Positions 6,586-14,740 of a stretch of DNA of 14,740 nucleotides are shown here, piece by piece. Every line of letters begins with the position of its first letter. The stretch's first letter is position 1. Under the pieces are notes generated by a model, which had not been told where the DNA came from, searched no databases, and saw only the letters and a list, made by a program, of their open reading frames with translations. Made by a program: the position numbers and the translations under genes. Source of the DNA: an uncultured Streptococcus sp. (GTDB lineage: Bacteria; Bacillota; Bacilli; Lactobacillales; Streptococcaceae); assembly GCA_934216185.1 (NCBI GenBank), contig CAKQBM010000028.1:1-14740 (forward strand), in the 5' to 3' direction.

Positions 6586-9500
6586 ATGAAATTACTTTAT
6601 ACTGATATTCGAACTTCTTTGACTAAAATTCTAACCAGAGAGGCGGAAGAGCTAGTTACTGCTGGCAAGCGGGTCTTCTACATCGCTCCCAACTCTCTTT
6701 CTTTTGAAAAGGAACGCGCCGTGCTGGAATGCTTGTCCCAGCAGGCTTCTTTTGCGATTACCGTCACGCGCTTTGCTCAGATGGCTCGTTACCTGGTCTT
6801 GAATGATTTGCCTGCTAAAACCAGTCTAGATGACATTGGGCTTGGGATGGCTTTTTATAAGTGCCTTGCGGAACTTGATCCCAAGGACTTACGTGTTTAT
6901 GGTGCTATTAAGCAGGATCCTCAGTTTATCCAGCAGTTGATTGAACTTTATCATGAGATAGCGACTGCTCAGATGAACTTTTTGGACTTGGAAAGCTTGA
7001 CTGATGAGGATAAGCGAGCAGATTTGCTCTTGATTTTTGAGAAAGTAACGGCCTATCTCAATCAAGGCCTGTTAGCTCAGGGAAGTCAGTTGTCCCATTT
7101 GATTGAGGCTATTGAGAATGACAAGGTAAGTAGTGATTTTACTCAAATCGCCTTGGTCATTGATGGATTTACCCGTTTTTCTGCCGAGGAAGAGCGGATT
7201 GTGGATTTACTTCATGGCAAGGGGGTTGAGATTGTCATTGGGGCTTATGCGAGCAAGAAAGCCTATACCAGCCCTTTTAACGAGGGGAATCTTTATCAAG
7301 CCAGTGTGGAGTTTCTCCATCATCTAGCCTTTAAATACCAAACACCTGCACAGGACTCTTCTCAAACTCATGAGAAGATGGATAGCTTTGACAAGGCCTC
7401 TCGTTTGCTGGAGTCTTCTTATGACTTTTCAGAATTAACATTGGATGTCGATGAGAAGGACCGAGAAAATCTGCAAATCTGGTCTTGTTTGACACAAAAG
7501 GAAGAGTTGGAGTTAGTTGCCCGTAGCATTCGTCAGAAATTGCATGAGAACTCCGACCTTAGTTACAAGCATTTTCGTATTCTCTTGGGAGATGTGGCTT
7601 CTTACCAGTTATCTCTCAAAACCATTTTTGACCAGTATCAGATTCCTTTTTATCTTGGTAGAAGCGAATCCATGGCCCACCACCCTTTGACACAGTTTGT
7701 CGAGTCTATTTTGGCTTTAAAGCGCTACCGTTTTCGTCAGGAGGATTTGATTAACCTTCTTAGAACAGGTTTGTATACCGACCTTAGTCAGGCTGATATT
7801 GACGCATTTGAGCAATATATCCGCTATCTTGGTATCAATGGCTTGCCATCCTTTCAGCAAACCTTCACCAAATCCCACCATGGAAAATTTGATCTAGGGC
7901 GTTTAAATGCTCTTCGTCTGCGTATTTTATCCCCTCTTGAAACCCTATTTGCTAGTCGAAAACAGAAGTCCGAAAATCTCTTGCAAAAGTGGAATAGCTT
8001 TCTAAAAGAAGGAGCGGTGACCAAGCAACTCCAAGATTTGACAGCTAGCATGGAAACTCTTGAACAAGAGAGACAAGCCGAAGTTTGGAAGGCATTCTGT
8101 CATGTTTTAGAACAATTTGCGACCGTTTTTGCTGGTTCACAGGTTAGTCTGGAGGACTTCCTAGCCTTGCTCCATTCTGGAATGAGCCTATCTCAATATC
8201 GCACCATTCCAGCAACAGTAGACACCGTTCTGGTGCAGAGCTATGATTTGATTGCTCCTCTGACAGCTGACTTTGTCTATGCCATTGGGCTAACTCAGAA
8301 CAATTTACCCAAAATTGCGCAAAACACCAGTCTTTTGACTGATGAAGAAAGACAAAACTTAAACCAAGTGACAGAGGAAGGAGCGCAATTGCTGATTGCC
8401 AGCAGTGAAAACCTCAAGAAAAATCGCTACACTATGCTTTCCTTGGACAATTCTGCTCGTAAGCAGTTGGTTTTGTCGGCTCCAAGCCTCTTTAATGAAA
8501 GTGAAAGTAAAGAATCAGCTTATCTTCAAGAGCTGGTCCATTTTGGATTTAGTCGGAAAGAGAAGAGGATGAATCACAAAGGGCTGTCTAAGGAAGATAT
8601 GGGCTCATATCACAGTCTTTTGTCCAGTCTGGTTGCCTATCACCAGCAGGGCGAAATGAGTGATAGGGAGCAAGATTTGACCTTTGTCAAGGTTCTGGCG
8701 CGTGTCATGGGTAAAAAACTAGACCAGCAAGGTTTGGGAAATCCTGCCCTCCCAACCAGTCCAAGCAGCAAACCCTTAGCAAAGGACACCTTACAGGCTC
8801 TCTATCCTGCTGATCAGGAATTTTACCTGTCCACCTCTGGTTTAACGGAGTTTTACCGGAACCAATACAGTTATTTCCTCCGTTATGTTCTAGGCTTGCA
8901 GGAGGAATTGCGTCTGCGTCCAGATGCTCGTAGTCATGGGAATTTCTTGCACCGCATTTTTGAACGGGCCTTGCAATTACCTGACGAAGATTCCTTTGAC
9001 CAACGTTTGGAACAGGCTATTCAAGAAACTAGTCAAGAACGGGAATTTGAAGCAATTTATCAAGAAAGTTTGGAAGCCCAGTTTACCAAGGAAGTTCTGC
9101 TTGATGTGGCACGGACGACTGGCCACATTCTCCGCCACAATCCAGCTATTGAAACAATTAAAGAAGAGGCAAATTTTGGTGGAAAAGAGCAGGCCTTTAT
9201 TAAATTAGAGAATGGACGTAGTGTCTTTGTACGAGGTAAGGTTGACCGCATTGACCGTTTGAAAGCTGATGGAGCGATAGGAGTGGTAGACTACAAGTCG
9301 AGTCTGACCCAGTTCCAGTTTCCTCATTTCTTTAATGGGCTCAATTCCCAACTACCAACCTATCTCGCTGCCCTAAAAAGAGAAGGAGAGCAGAACTTTT
9401 TTGGTGCCATGTACTTGGAAATGGCTGACCCAGTCCAATCCCTCATGGCTGTTAAAAGTCTAGCAGGAGCAGTTGCGGAAGCCAGCAAGTCTATGAAATA

Positions 9501-9861
9501 CCAAGGCCTCTTTTTGGAAAAAGAAAGCAATCATTTGGGCGAGTTTTACAATAAAAACAAGGCTAATCAGCTGACAGATGAGGAATTCCAGCTCCTACTG
9601 GACTACAATGCCCATCTTTACAAGAAAGCAGCTGAGAAGATCTTAGAAGGCCAATTCGCCATCAATCCCTATACTGAAAATGGCAGAAGCATTGCCCCAT
9701 ACGTCCAGCAACACCAAGCCATCACAGGCTTTGAAGCCAATTACCATTTGGGGCAAGCCCGTTTCCTAGAAAAGTTGGACTTAGCTGATGGCAAGCGTCT
9801 GGTCGGAGAAAAGCTCAAGCAAGCTTGGTTTGAAAAAATAAGAGAGGAGTTGAATAGATGA
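6586..9861 (+). CDS. rexB: RexB, ATP-dependent nuclease subunit B (AddB/RexB type 2)
   Basis: RexB pairs with RexA to form the cytosolic exonuclease/helicase that resects double-strand breaks for recombination, taking the place of RecBCD. The product is 1091 residues from the ATG at 6586, preferred over 6562 because of the promoter position and because pneumococcal RexB, as I recall it, begins MKLLYTDIR. The N-terminal segment (YTDIRTSLT, about 5-13) stands where AddB proteins of type 1 have a Walker A motif, which is absent. The C-terminal nuclease domain shows GKVDRIDRL (Asp887) and VVDYKSS (Asp902, Lys904), the PD-(D/E)xK core. The segment [19 protein letters not shown] marks its start. 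No Cys occurs from there to the C-terminus, so the AddB 4Fe-4S cluster cannot form. The stop overlaps the rexA start as ATGA. Confidence 0.96.
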   Translation: MKLLYTDIRTSLTKILTREAEELVTAGKRVFYIAPNSLSFEKERAVLECLSQQASFAITVTRFAQMARYLVLNDLPAKTSLDDIGLGMAFYKCLAELDPKDLRVYGAIKQDPQFIQQLIELYHEIATAQMNFLDLESLTDEDKRADLLLIFEKVTAYLNQGLLAQGSQLSHLIEAIENDKVSSDFTQIALVIDGFTRFSAEEERIVDLLHGKGVEIVIGAYASKKAYTSPFNEGNLYQASVEFLHHLAFKYQTPAQDSSQTHEKMDSFDKASRLLESSYDFSELTLDVDEKDRENLQIWSCLTQKEELELVARSIRQKLHENSDLSYKHFRILLGDVASYQLSLKTIFDQYQIPFYLGRSESMAHHPLTQFVESILALKRYRFRQEDLINLLRTGLYTDLSQADIDAFEQYIRYLGINGLPSFQQTFTKSHHGKFDLGRLNALRLRILSPLETLFASRKQKSENLLQKWNSFLKEGAVTKQLQDLTASMETLEQERQAEVWKAFCHVLEQFATVFAGSQVSLEDFLALLHSGMSLSQYRTIPATVDTVLVQSYDLIAPLTADFVYAIGLTQNNLPKIAQNTSLLTDEERQNLNQVTEEGAQLLIASSENLKKNRYTMLSLDNSARKQLVLSAPSLFNESESKESAYLQELVHFGFSRKEKRMNHKGLSKEDMGSYHSLLSSLVAYHQQGEMSDREQDLTFVKVLARVMGKKLDQQGLGNPALPTSPSSKPLAKDTLQALYPADQEFYLSTSGLTEFYRNQYSYFLRYVLGLQEELRLRPDARSHGNFLHRIFERALQLPDEDSFDQRLEQAIQETSQEREFEAIYQESLEAQFTKEVLLDVARTTGHILRHNPAIETIKEEANFGGKEQAFIKLENGRSVFVRGKVDRIDRLKADGAIGVVDYKSSLTQFQFPHFFNGLNSQLPTYLAALKREGEQNFFGAMYLEMADPVQSLMAVKSLAGAVAEASKSMKYQGLFLEKESNHLGEFYNKNKANQLTDEEFQLLLDYNAHLYKKAAEKILEGQFAINPYTENGRSIAPYVQQHQAITGFEANYHLGQARFLEKLDLADGKRLVGEKLKQAWFEKIREELNR

Positions 9862-12800
9862 AGCCCATTCCCTTTTTAACTGAGGAAGAAATTCAAAAAT
9901 TGCAAGAAGCAGAAGCAAATTCGAGCAAGGAACAGAAGAAAACTGCCGAGCAAATTGAAGCCATCTACACTTCTGGCCAAAATATCCTAGTCTCAGCATC
10001 GGCTGGTTCTGGTAAAACCTTTGTCATGGCCGAGCGTATTCTGGACCAATTGGCGCGTGGTGTGGAAATTTCTCAACTCTTTATCTCAACCTTTACCGTT
10101 AAGGCTGCCACAGAGCTTAAAGAACGTTTGGAGAAAAAAATCAGCCAACAAATTCAAGAAAGTGGCGATGTCGAGCTCAAACAACACTTGGGTCGCCAGT
10201 TGGCAGACCTACCCAATGCTGCCATCGGAACCATGGACTCCTTCACACAAAAATTCCTTGGTAGACATGGCTATCTGATTGACATTGCGCCAAATTTCCG
10301 TATTTTACAAAACCAAAGCGAACAACTTCTTCTAAAAAACGAAGTCTTTCATGAGGTCTTTGAAGCCCATTACCAAGGTAAACAGAAAGAGACCTTTAGT
10401 CATTTGCTGAAAAACTTTGCTGGACGTGGCAAGGATGAACGGGGGCTATGCCAGCAAGTCTATAAAATTTATGACTTCCTCCAATCCACCAGCAACCCTC
10501 AAAAGTGGCTGAGTGAATCTTTCTTAAAAGGCTTTGAAGAGGCTGATTTTAGCAGTGAAAAAGAAAAACTGACCACACAAATCCAGCAAGCTCTTTGGGA
10601 CTTGGAAAGCTTTTTCCGTTATCATCTGGATAATGATGCCAAGGAGTTTCCAAAGGCAGCCTATTTAGAAAATGTTCAGTTGATTCTGGATGAAATTGGC
10701 TCCCTAAATCAGGAGTCCGATGGTCAGGCTTATCAAGCGGTGCTTGCGCGTGTTGTCGCCATTTCGAAAGAGAAAAACGGTCGAGCTCTGACTAATGCCA
10801 GTCGTAAGGCTGATTTGAAGCCACTGGCTGATGCCTACAACGAAGAAAGAAAGTCTCAGTTTGCTAAACTAGGACAACTGTCAGACCAGATAACGATGCT
10901 CGACTATCAAGAACGTTATCATGGGGATACCTGGGAACTAGCTAAAACCTTCCAAGCCTTCATGAGTGATTTTGTAGAAGCTTATCGTCAGCGTAAACGC
11001 CAGGAAAATGCCTTTGAATTCGCTGATATCAGCCATTACACCATTGAGATTTTAGAGAATTTCCCGCAAGTCCGTGAGGGTTATCAGGAGCGTTTCCACG
11101 AAGTCATGGTCGATGAGTATCAGGATACCAACCATATTCAAGAACGAATGTTGGAATTGCTGTCTAATGGTCACAATCGCTTTATGGTGGGGGATATCAA
11201 GCAGTCCATCTATCGTTTCCGTCAGGCAGATCCACAGATTTTCAATGAGAAATTCCAACGATATGCGCAAAATCCCCAAGAAGGCAAGCTGATTCTCCTC
11301 AAGGAAAATTTCCGTAGTAGTTCAGAAGTGCTGTCAGCAACCAATGATGTCTTTGAACGTCTCATGGACCAAGAGGTCGGCGAAATCAACTATGATAACA
11401 TGCACCAGCTTGTTTTTGCCAATACCAAACTGACTCCCAATCCAGACAACAAGGCGGAATTTCTCCTCTACGACAAGGACGACACAGGTGAGGAAGAAGA
11501 GAGCCAAGCAGAAACGAAATTAACTGGTGAAATGCGCTCAGTTATCAAGGAAATCCTTAAACTACATAAGGAACAAGGTGTTTCCTTTAAAGAAATCGCC
11601 CTTCTGACCTCCAGTCGCAGTCGTAATGACCAGATCCTTCTCGCCCTGTCTGAGTACGGAATTCCTGTCAAAACTGACGGAGAGCAAAACAATTATCTTC
11701 AATCCCTAGAAGTGCAAGTCATGCTAGACACCCTTCGTGTCATTCACAATCCTCTTCAAGACTATGCCTTGGTTGCCCTTATGAAGTCTCCTATGTTTGG
11801 CTTTGATGAGGACGAGTTGGCACGTTTGTCCCTTCAGAAAGCAGAGGATAAAGCCCAAGAAAATCTTTATGAGAAACTAGTCAATACTCAAAAACAGGTA
11901 AGTAGCCAAAAAGTCTTGATTCACTCAACTCTAGCTGAGAAACTAAAGCAATTTATGGATGTCTTGGCTTCTTGGCGCCTGTATGCCAAAACCCACTCCC
12001 TCTATGACCTGATTTGGAAGATTTACAACGACCGTTTTTATTATGATTATGTTGGAGCTTTGCCAAATGGTCCTGCTAGACAGGCCAATCTCTATGCCCT
12101 AGCACTGCGTGCTGATCAATTTGAAAAGAGCAACTTCAAAGGCTTGTCACGTTTTATTGGTATGATTAACCAAGTCTTAGAAGCCCAGCACGATTTGGCG
12201 AGCGTGGCTGTCGCACCGCCCAAGGATGCTGTAGAACTCATGACCATTCACAAGAGTAAAGGGCTGGAGTTTCCTTACGTCTTTATCCTCAATATGGATC
12301 AAGATTTCAACAAGCAAGACTCTATGTCAGAAGTCATTCTCAGTCGTCAGAATGGTCTTGGTGTCAAATATATTGCCAAAATGGAGACGGGGGCAGTAGA
12401 AGACCACTATCCTAAAACCATCAAACTCTCCATTCCTAGTCTAACCTATAGACAGAACGAAGAAGAATTACAGCTGGCAAGCTATTCAGAGCAAATGCGT
12501 CTACTGTATGTTGCTATGACACGGGCTGAGAAAAAGCTCTATCTTGTCGGTAAGGGTTCTCGTGAAAAGCTGGAAGCCAAGGAATACCCAGCAGCTAAAA
12601 ATGGAAAACTAAATAGCTCTACTAGACTGCAAGCCAAGAATTTCCAAGATTGGATTTGGGCTATCAGTAAAGTATTTGCCAAGGATCATCTCAACTTTAG
12701 CTATCGTTTTGTTGGTGAAGATCAGCTGACTAGAGAAGCTATCGGTCAGTTGGAAAACAAAAGTCCTCTACAAGATAGCTCCCAAGCAGACAATCGCCAG

Positions 12801-13508
12801 TCTGAAACTATTAAAGAAGCTCTTGAAATGCTAAAAGAGGTGGAAGTTTATAATACTCTTCACCGGGCAGCCATTGAACTGCCTAGTGTTCAAACCCCAA
12901 GTCAAATCAAGAAATTCTACGAACCTGTTATGGATATGGAAGGTGTTGAGATTGCAAGTCAAGGCCAGTCGGTAGACAAGAAAATCAGCTTTGATTTACC
13001 AGATTTTTCAAGCAAAGAAAAAGTAACCGGAGCTGAGATTGGTAGTGCTACCCACGAACTCATGCAGAGAATTGACCTCAGTCAGCGACCAACGCTTGCT
13101 AGCCTGACAGAAACTCTCAAACAAGTTCAAACCAGCCCAGGTGTCAGAGATAAGATCAATCTTGCTAAAATCCTTGCATTCTTTGACACACTTCTCGGTC
13201 AGGAAATTCTTGCTAATACCGACCATCTTTATCGCGAGCAACCCTTCTCCATGCTCAAACGAGATCAAAAGAGTAAGGAAGACTTCGTTGTCCGTGGTAT
13301 CCTTGATGGCTATCTTCTTTACGAGGATAAAATCGTTCTGTTCGACTATAAGACAGACCGCTATGATGAACCAAGTCAACTCGTAGACCGCTATCGTGGT
13401 CAGTTAGCCCTATACGGAGAGGCCTTATCACGAGCCTATTCGATTGAAAATATTGAGAAATACTTAATTTTACTCGGTAAAGACGAGGTTCAAGTTGTAA
13501 AAGTATAA
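9858..13508 (+). CDS. rexA: RexA, ATP-dependent helicase/nuclease subunit A (AddA type)
   Basis: RexA is the motor and one nuclease of the RexAB resection complex. The product is 1216 residues, normal for AddA. SF1 UvrD-like helicase motifs are all visible: Walker [10 protein letters not shown] (Lys53), Walker B VDEYQDTN (Asp419-Glu420), motif [18 protein letters not shown] (from 445), motif IV KENFRS (482-487), motif [10 protein letters not shown] (from 798) and motif [12 protein letters not shown] (882-891, Arg889). The C-terminal RecB-like nuclease has [10 protein letters not shown] (His1066), ILDGY (Asp1150), FDYKTDR (Asp1163, Lys1165) and the [13 protein letters not shown] helix. The ribosome binding site AGAGGAG (9843-9849) is inside the end of rexB, and the ATGA overlap couples translation. 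No terminator follows, so transcription should continue into the broken gene 17 bp downstream. Confidence 0.97.
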   Translation: MKPIPFLTEEEIQKLQEAEANSSKEQKKTAEQIEAIYTSGQNILVSASAGSGKTFVMAERILDQLARGVEISQLFISTFTVKAATELKERLEKKISQQIQESGDVELKQHLGRQLADLPNAAIGTMDSFTQKFLGRHGYLIDIAPNFRILQNQSEQLLLKNEVFHEVFEAHYQGKQKETFSHLLKNFAGRGKDERGLCQQVYKIYDFLQSTSNPQKWLSESFLKGFEEADFSSEKEKLTTQIQQALWDLESFFRYHLDNDAKEFPKAAYLENVQLILDEIGSLNQESDGQAYQAVLARVVAISKEKNGRALTNASRKADLKPLADAYNEERKSQFAKLGQLSDQITMLDYQERYHGDTWELAKTFQAFMSDFVEAYRQRKRQENAFEFADISHYTIEILENFPQVREGYQERFHEVMVDEYQDTNHIQERMLELLSNGHNRFMVGDIKQSIYRFRQADPQIFNEKFQRYAQNPQEGKLILLKENFRSSSEVLSATNDVFERLMDQEVGEINYDNMHQLVFANTKLTPNPDNKAEFLLYDKDDTGEEEESQAETKLTGEMRSVIKEILKLHKEQGVSFKEIALLTSSRSRNDQILLALSEYGIPVKTDGEQNNYLQSLEVQVMLDTLRVIHNPLQDYALVALMKSPMFGFDEDELARLSLQKAEDKAQENLYEKLVNTQKQVSSQKVLIHSTLAEKLKQFMDVLASWRLYAKTHSLYDLIWKIYNDRFYYDYVGALPNGPARQANLYALALRADQFEKSNFKGLSRFIGMINQVLEAQHDLASVAVAPPKDAVELMTIHKSKGLEFPYVFILNMDQDFNKQDSMSEVILSRQNGLGVKYIAKMETGAVEDHYPKTIKLSIPSLTYRQNEEELQLASYSEQMRLLYVAMTRAEKKLYLVGKGSREKLEAKEYPAAKNGKLNSSTRLQAKNFQDWIWAISKVFAKDHLNFSYRFVGEDQLTREAIGQLENKSPLQDSSQADNRQSETIKEALEMLKEVEVYNTLHRAAIELPSVQTPSQIKKFYEPVMDMEGVEIASQGQSVDKKISFDLPDFSSKEKVTGAEIGSATHELMQRIDLSQRPTLASLTETLKQVQTSPGVRDKINLAKILAFFDTLLGQEILANTDHLYREQPFSMLKRDQKSKEDFVVRGILDGYLLYEDKIVLFDYKTDRYDEPSQLVDRYRGQLALYGEALSRAYSIENIEKYLILLGKDEVQVVKV

Positions 13509-13525
13509 TCTAGAAAGGAGACATC

Positions 13526-14694
13526 ATGACACTTCCAGTTAGAAAATCCCTACACGATGCGGTTTTACAGGCTTCAAAAGCGGATACTTGGGAACAAGCT
13601 ACCAAGGAATGGAATGAAGTTTCCTTGATTTTTAACGGTATCGGCCATAGCAATTGTGTCTGTGGAAATGCTATCAAATACGCTTACGAACTCTTTAACG
13701 GTGTCACAGGTCAACGCCTCTTTCCGATTGGTAGTGATTGTGTTCGGCATTTTCATCGATTGACCCTTGACCAGCAACTGGAAGAGGAAGAAAAACTGCT
13801 CAGAAAGGTTGAAAATCTGACCAGAAAAAGGAGAAAATCAAGGTCAATAAAAGTGACTTTGACGAGCGTCTTCTAAAGTGGCTCTGGGAAAAAGGTGTTT
13901 TCAAACCCAATCGTGGCAATCAATTTGCGCCTGAGAGAGACTACCAGCTTTTCCTAGAAGTATTTTAGGGAGGACGTTGGACCAAGGCAGAGACCAAGAA
14001 GAAGGCTCGGATGGAAGAAGTCCTTGAAAAGTGTATCAACCCCTTTTTACTTGGAAAACCAGATGACCAACTCTACCTTGTCAAACTAGGTAAGGAGAAA
14101 ATTGACTACGAACAAGAACTCCGTATCCAGGCAGAGAAAGAGCGCAGGAAGAGGGATAAAATCGCCAAGCGATATGCAGACAATCTGGTTCTAGCCATGG
14201 GACCAGCAGAACGTGCCTATCAAGATTACTTTGGCTTTACAGAAACCCTGACTCAAGAAGAACGCAAGTGGGAGAAAATTCTTTTTGGTAAAAATCGAAC
14301 AGAACGGGCTATCAATGCCAAACAATACCAAAAAGAGTTGGAAAAAGACCAACGAATTGCTAGTCAGGATCCAATTGAAAGAAAGCAGAAGCAGACCTGG
14401 CTCCTCAATTCCTATTTTCGTGAGCTTCCTGACGAAAAATCCCGCTTTGCTCGACTCTTATTAGAATATCGAAAAAGTGGTAAAGTACCCTTTTCAACCG
14501 CATACCTGCCAGATCATCTGCTTGACTTTTTCTATAAAATGAAAGCCTTTGAATTTGAAATCGCACCAGAACAAGTCCGAGACTTTTTAAAAGAAAGCCT
14601 TCAGACAGAACATCTATCCTCAGCACAGGAAAGCTGGATAGAAGGAATTCTCCTCAACTGCATCAAACCATTTTTAGAACGATTATTGATATGA
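13526..14694 (+). pseudogene. Third gene of the rex operon, broken by a frameshift and a stop codon; unknown function, CxC...C motif
   Basis: I do not recognise a named function. The start is sound: AAGGAG (13515-13520), 5 bp spacer, ATG at 13526. The first part gives 116 codons in one frame (stop at 13876). From about 13825 the -1 frame continues with a sensible sequence (EKIKVNKSDFDERLLKWLWE) to a TAG at 13966-13968. The same frame then reads straight on (GGRWTKAETKKKARMEEVL) to 14694. Adding one A to the five-A run at 13825-13829 would join frame one to the rest (TRKKEKIK), leaving only the TAG, which one base change could explain. The restored protein is about 389 residues. The N-terminus has His41, Cys44, Cys46 and later GSDC with Cys72, resembling a small zinc-binding fold; the remainder is charged and helical, with a coiled-coil-like stretch near 83-105. 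It lies 17 bp after rexA with no promoter of its own. Confidence 0.85.
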
Positions 14695-14699
14695 GTAAC

Positions 14700-14729
14700 A
14701 CCTACCGTGGAAATTCCATGGTAGGTTTA
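14700..14729 (+). terminator. Terminator-like hairpin at the end of the rex operon
   Basis: An 11-bp stem (with one G-T pair) joins 14700-14710 (ACCTACCGTGG) to 14716-14726 (CCATGGTAGGT) around the loop AAATT, followed by TTAATTT. The tail is less T-rich than ideal. It starts 5 bp after the pseudogene's last stop codon and would end the rexB-rexA transcript. Confidence 0.7.
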
Positions 14730-14740
14730 ATTTACAAAAA

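Noticed and set aside
13008..13379. 123-codon open frame antisense to the end of rexA
   Set aside because: It is a shadow of the rexA nuclease region, with no ribosome binding site or recognisable domain; the rexA motifs on the + strand are decisive.
13820..13832. Programmed -1 ribosomal frameshift in the third rex-operon gene
   Set aside because: The site is C-AGA-AAA-AGG, not a good slippery heptamer, and the in-frame TAG at 13966 would still end the product, so decay or sequence error is simpler.
14691..14740. New reading frame starting at an ATGA overlap (MSNTYRGN...) and running off the window
   Set aside because: Its bases are the 11-bp stem-loop of the terminator, and there is no ribosome binding site at good spacing. 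Only 16 codons are visible, so a gene start cannot be fully excluded without the next bases.

Overview
The window looks like chromosomal DNA from a Streptococcus of the mitis group (S. pneumoniae, S. mitis, S. oralis and relatives). Three things point there: a complete BOX repeat with boxA, boxB and boxC (the boxA part resembles the site of the BOXA1R typing primer), a rexB-rexA operon in place of recBCD, with proteins that read like the pneumococcal ones, and low-GC coding sequence with AAGGAG ribosome binding sites and TGn-TATAAT extended -10 promoters. I see no insertion sequence, phage gene, tRNA, rRNA or CRISPR array.

Left part (1-2200): the 3' part of a BceB/FtsX-type antimicrobial-peptide ABC permease enters from the left edge and ends at a hairpin that works best as a terminator for the opposite strand. 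A BOX element follows, and its first base lies inside the stop codon of a leftward gene for a VIT1/CCC1-family membrane metal transporter.

Centre (2200-5660): a rightward two-component system (OmpR-type regulator and a short one-TM histidine kinase, ATGA-overlapped) converges on a leftward ABC-transporter operon. The ATPase has the Glu-for-Gln 'E-loop' of the LanF/BcrA bacteriocin-immunity class, and its partner is a six-TM permease. A shared bidirectional terminator separates the two operons. The ABC promoter has a good -10, a poor -35, and an 11-bp-spaced direct repeat just upstream, as expected of a site for an OmpR-type activator. I infer a sense-and-resist module against a peptide antibiotic or bacteriocin. 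No toxin or peptide gene is present.

Right part (5660-14740): a leftward Cof-type HAD phosphatase is divergent from the rexB-rexA operon, which encodes the two subunits of the double-strand-break resection helicase/nuclease. RexA carries the working SF1 helicase and a nuclease domain. RexB carries the second nuclease, has no Walker A motif, and has no cysteines for the Fe-S cluster of AddB. A third gene follows 17 bp behind rexA. It encodes a protein with a CxC...C metal-binding-like motif and is broken here by a -1 frameshift at an A-run and by an in-frame TAG. A terminator-like hairpin closes the region at the right edge.

Most of the window is ordinary core streptococcal genome. The points most worth following are the broken third gene of the rex operon, the TCS/ABC module with its candidate operator, and the BOX element fused to a gene end.
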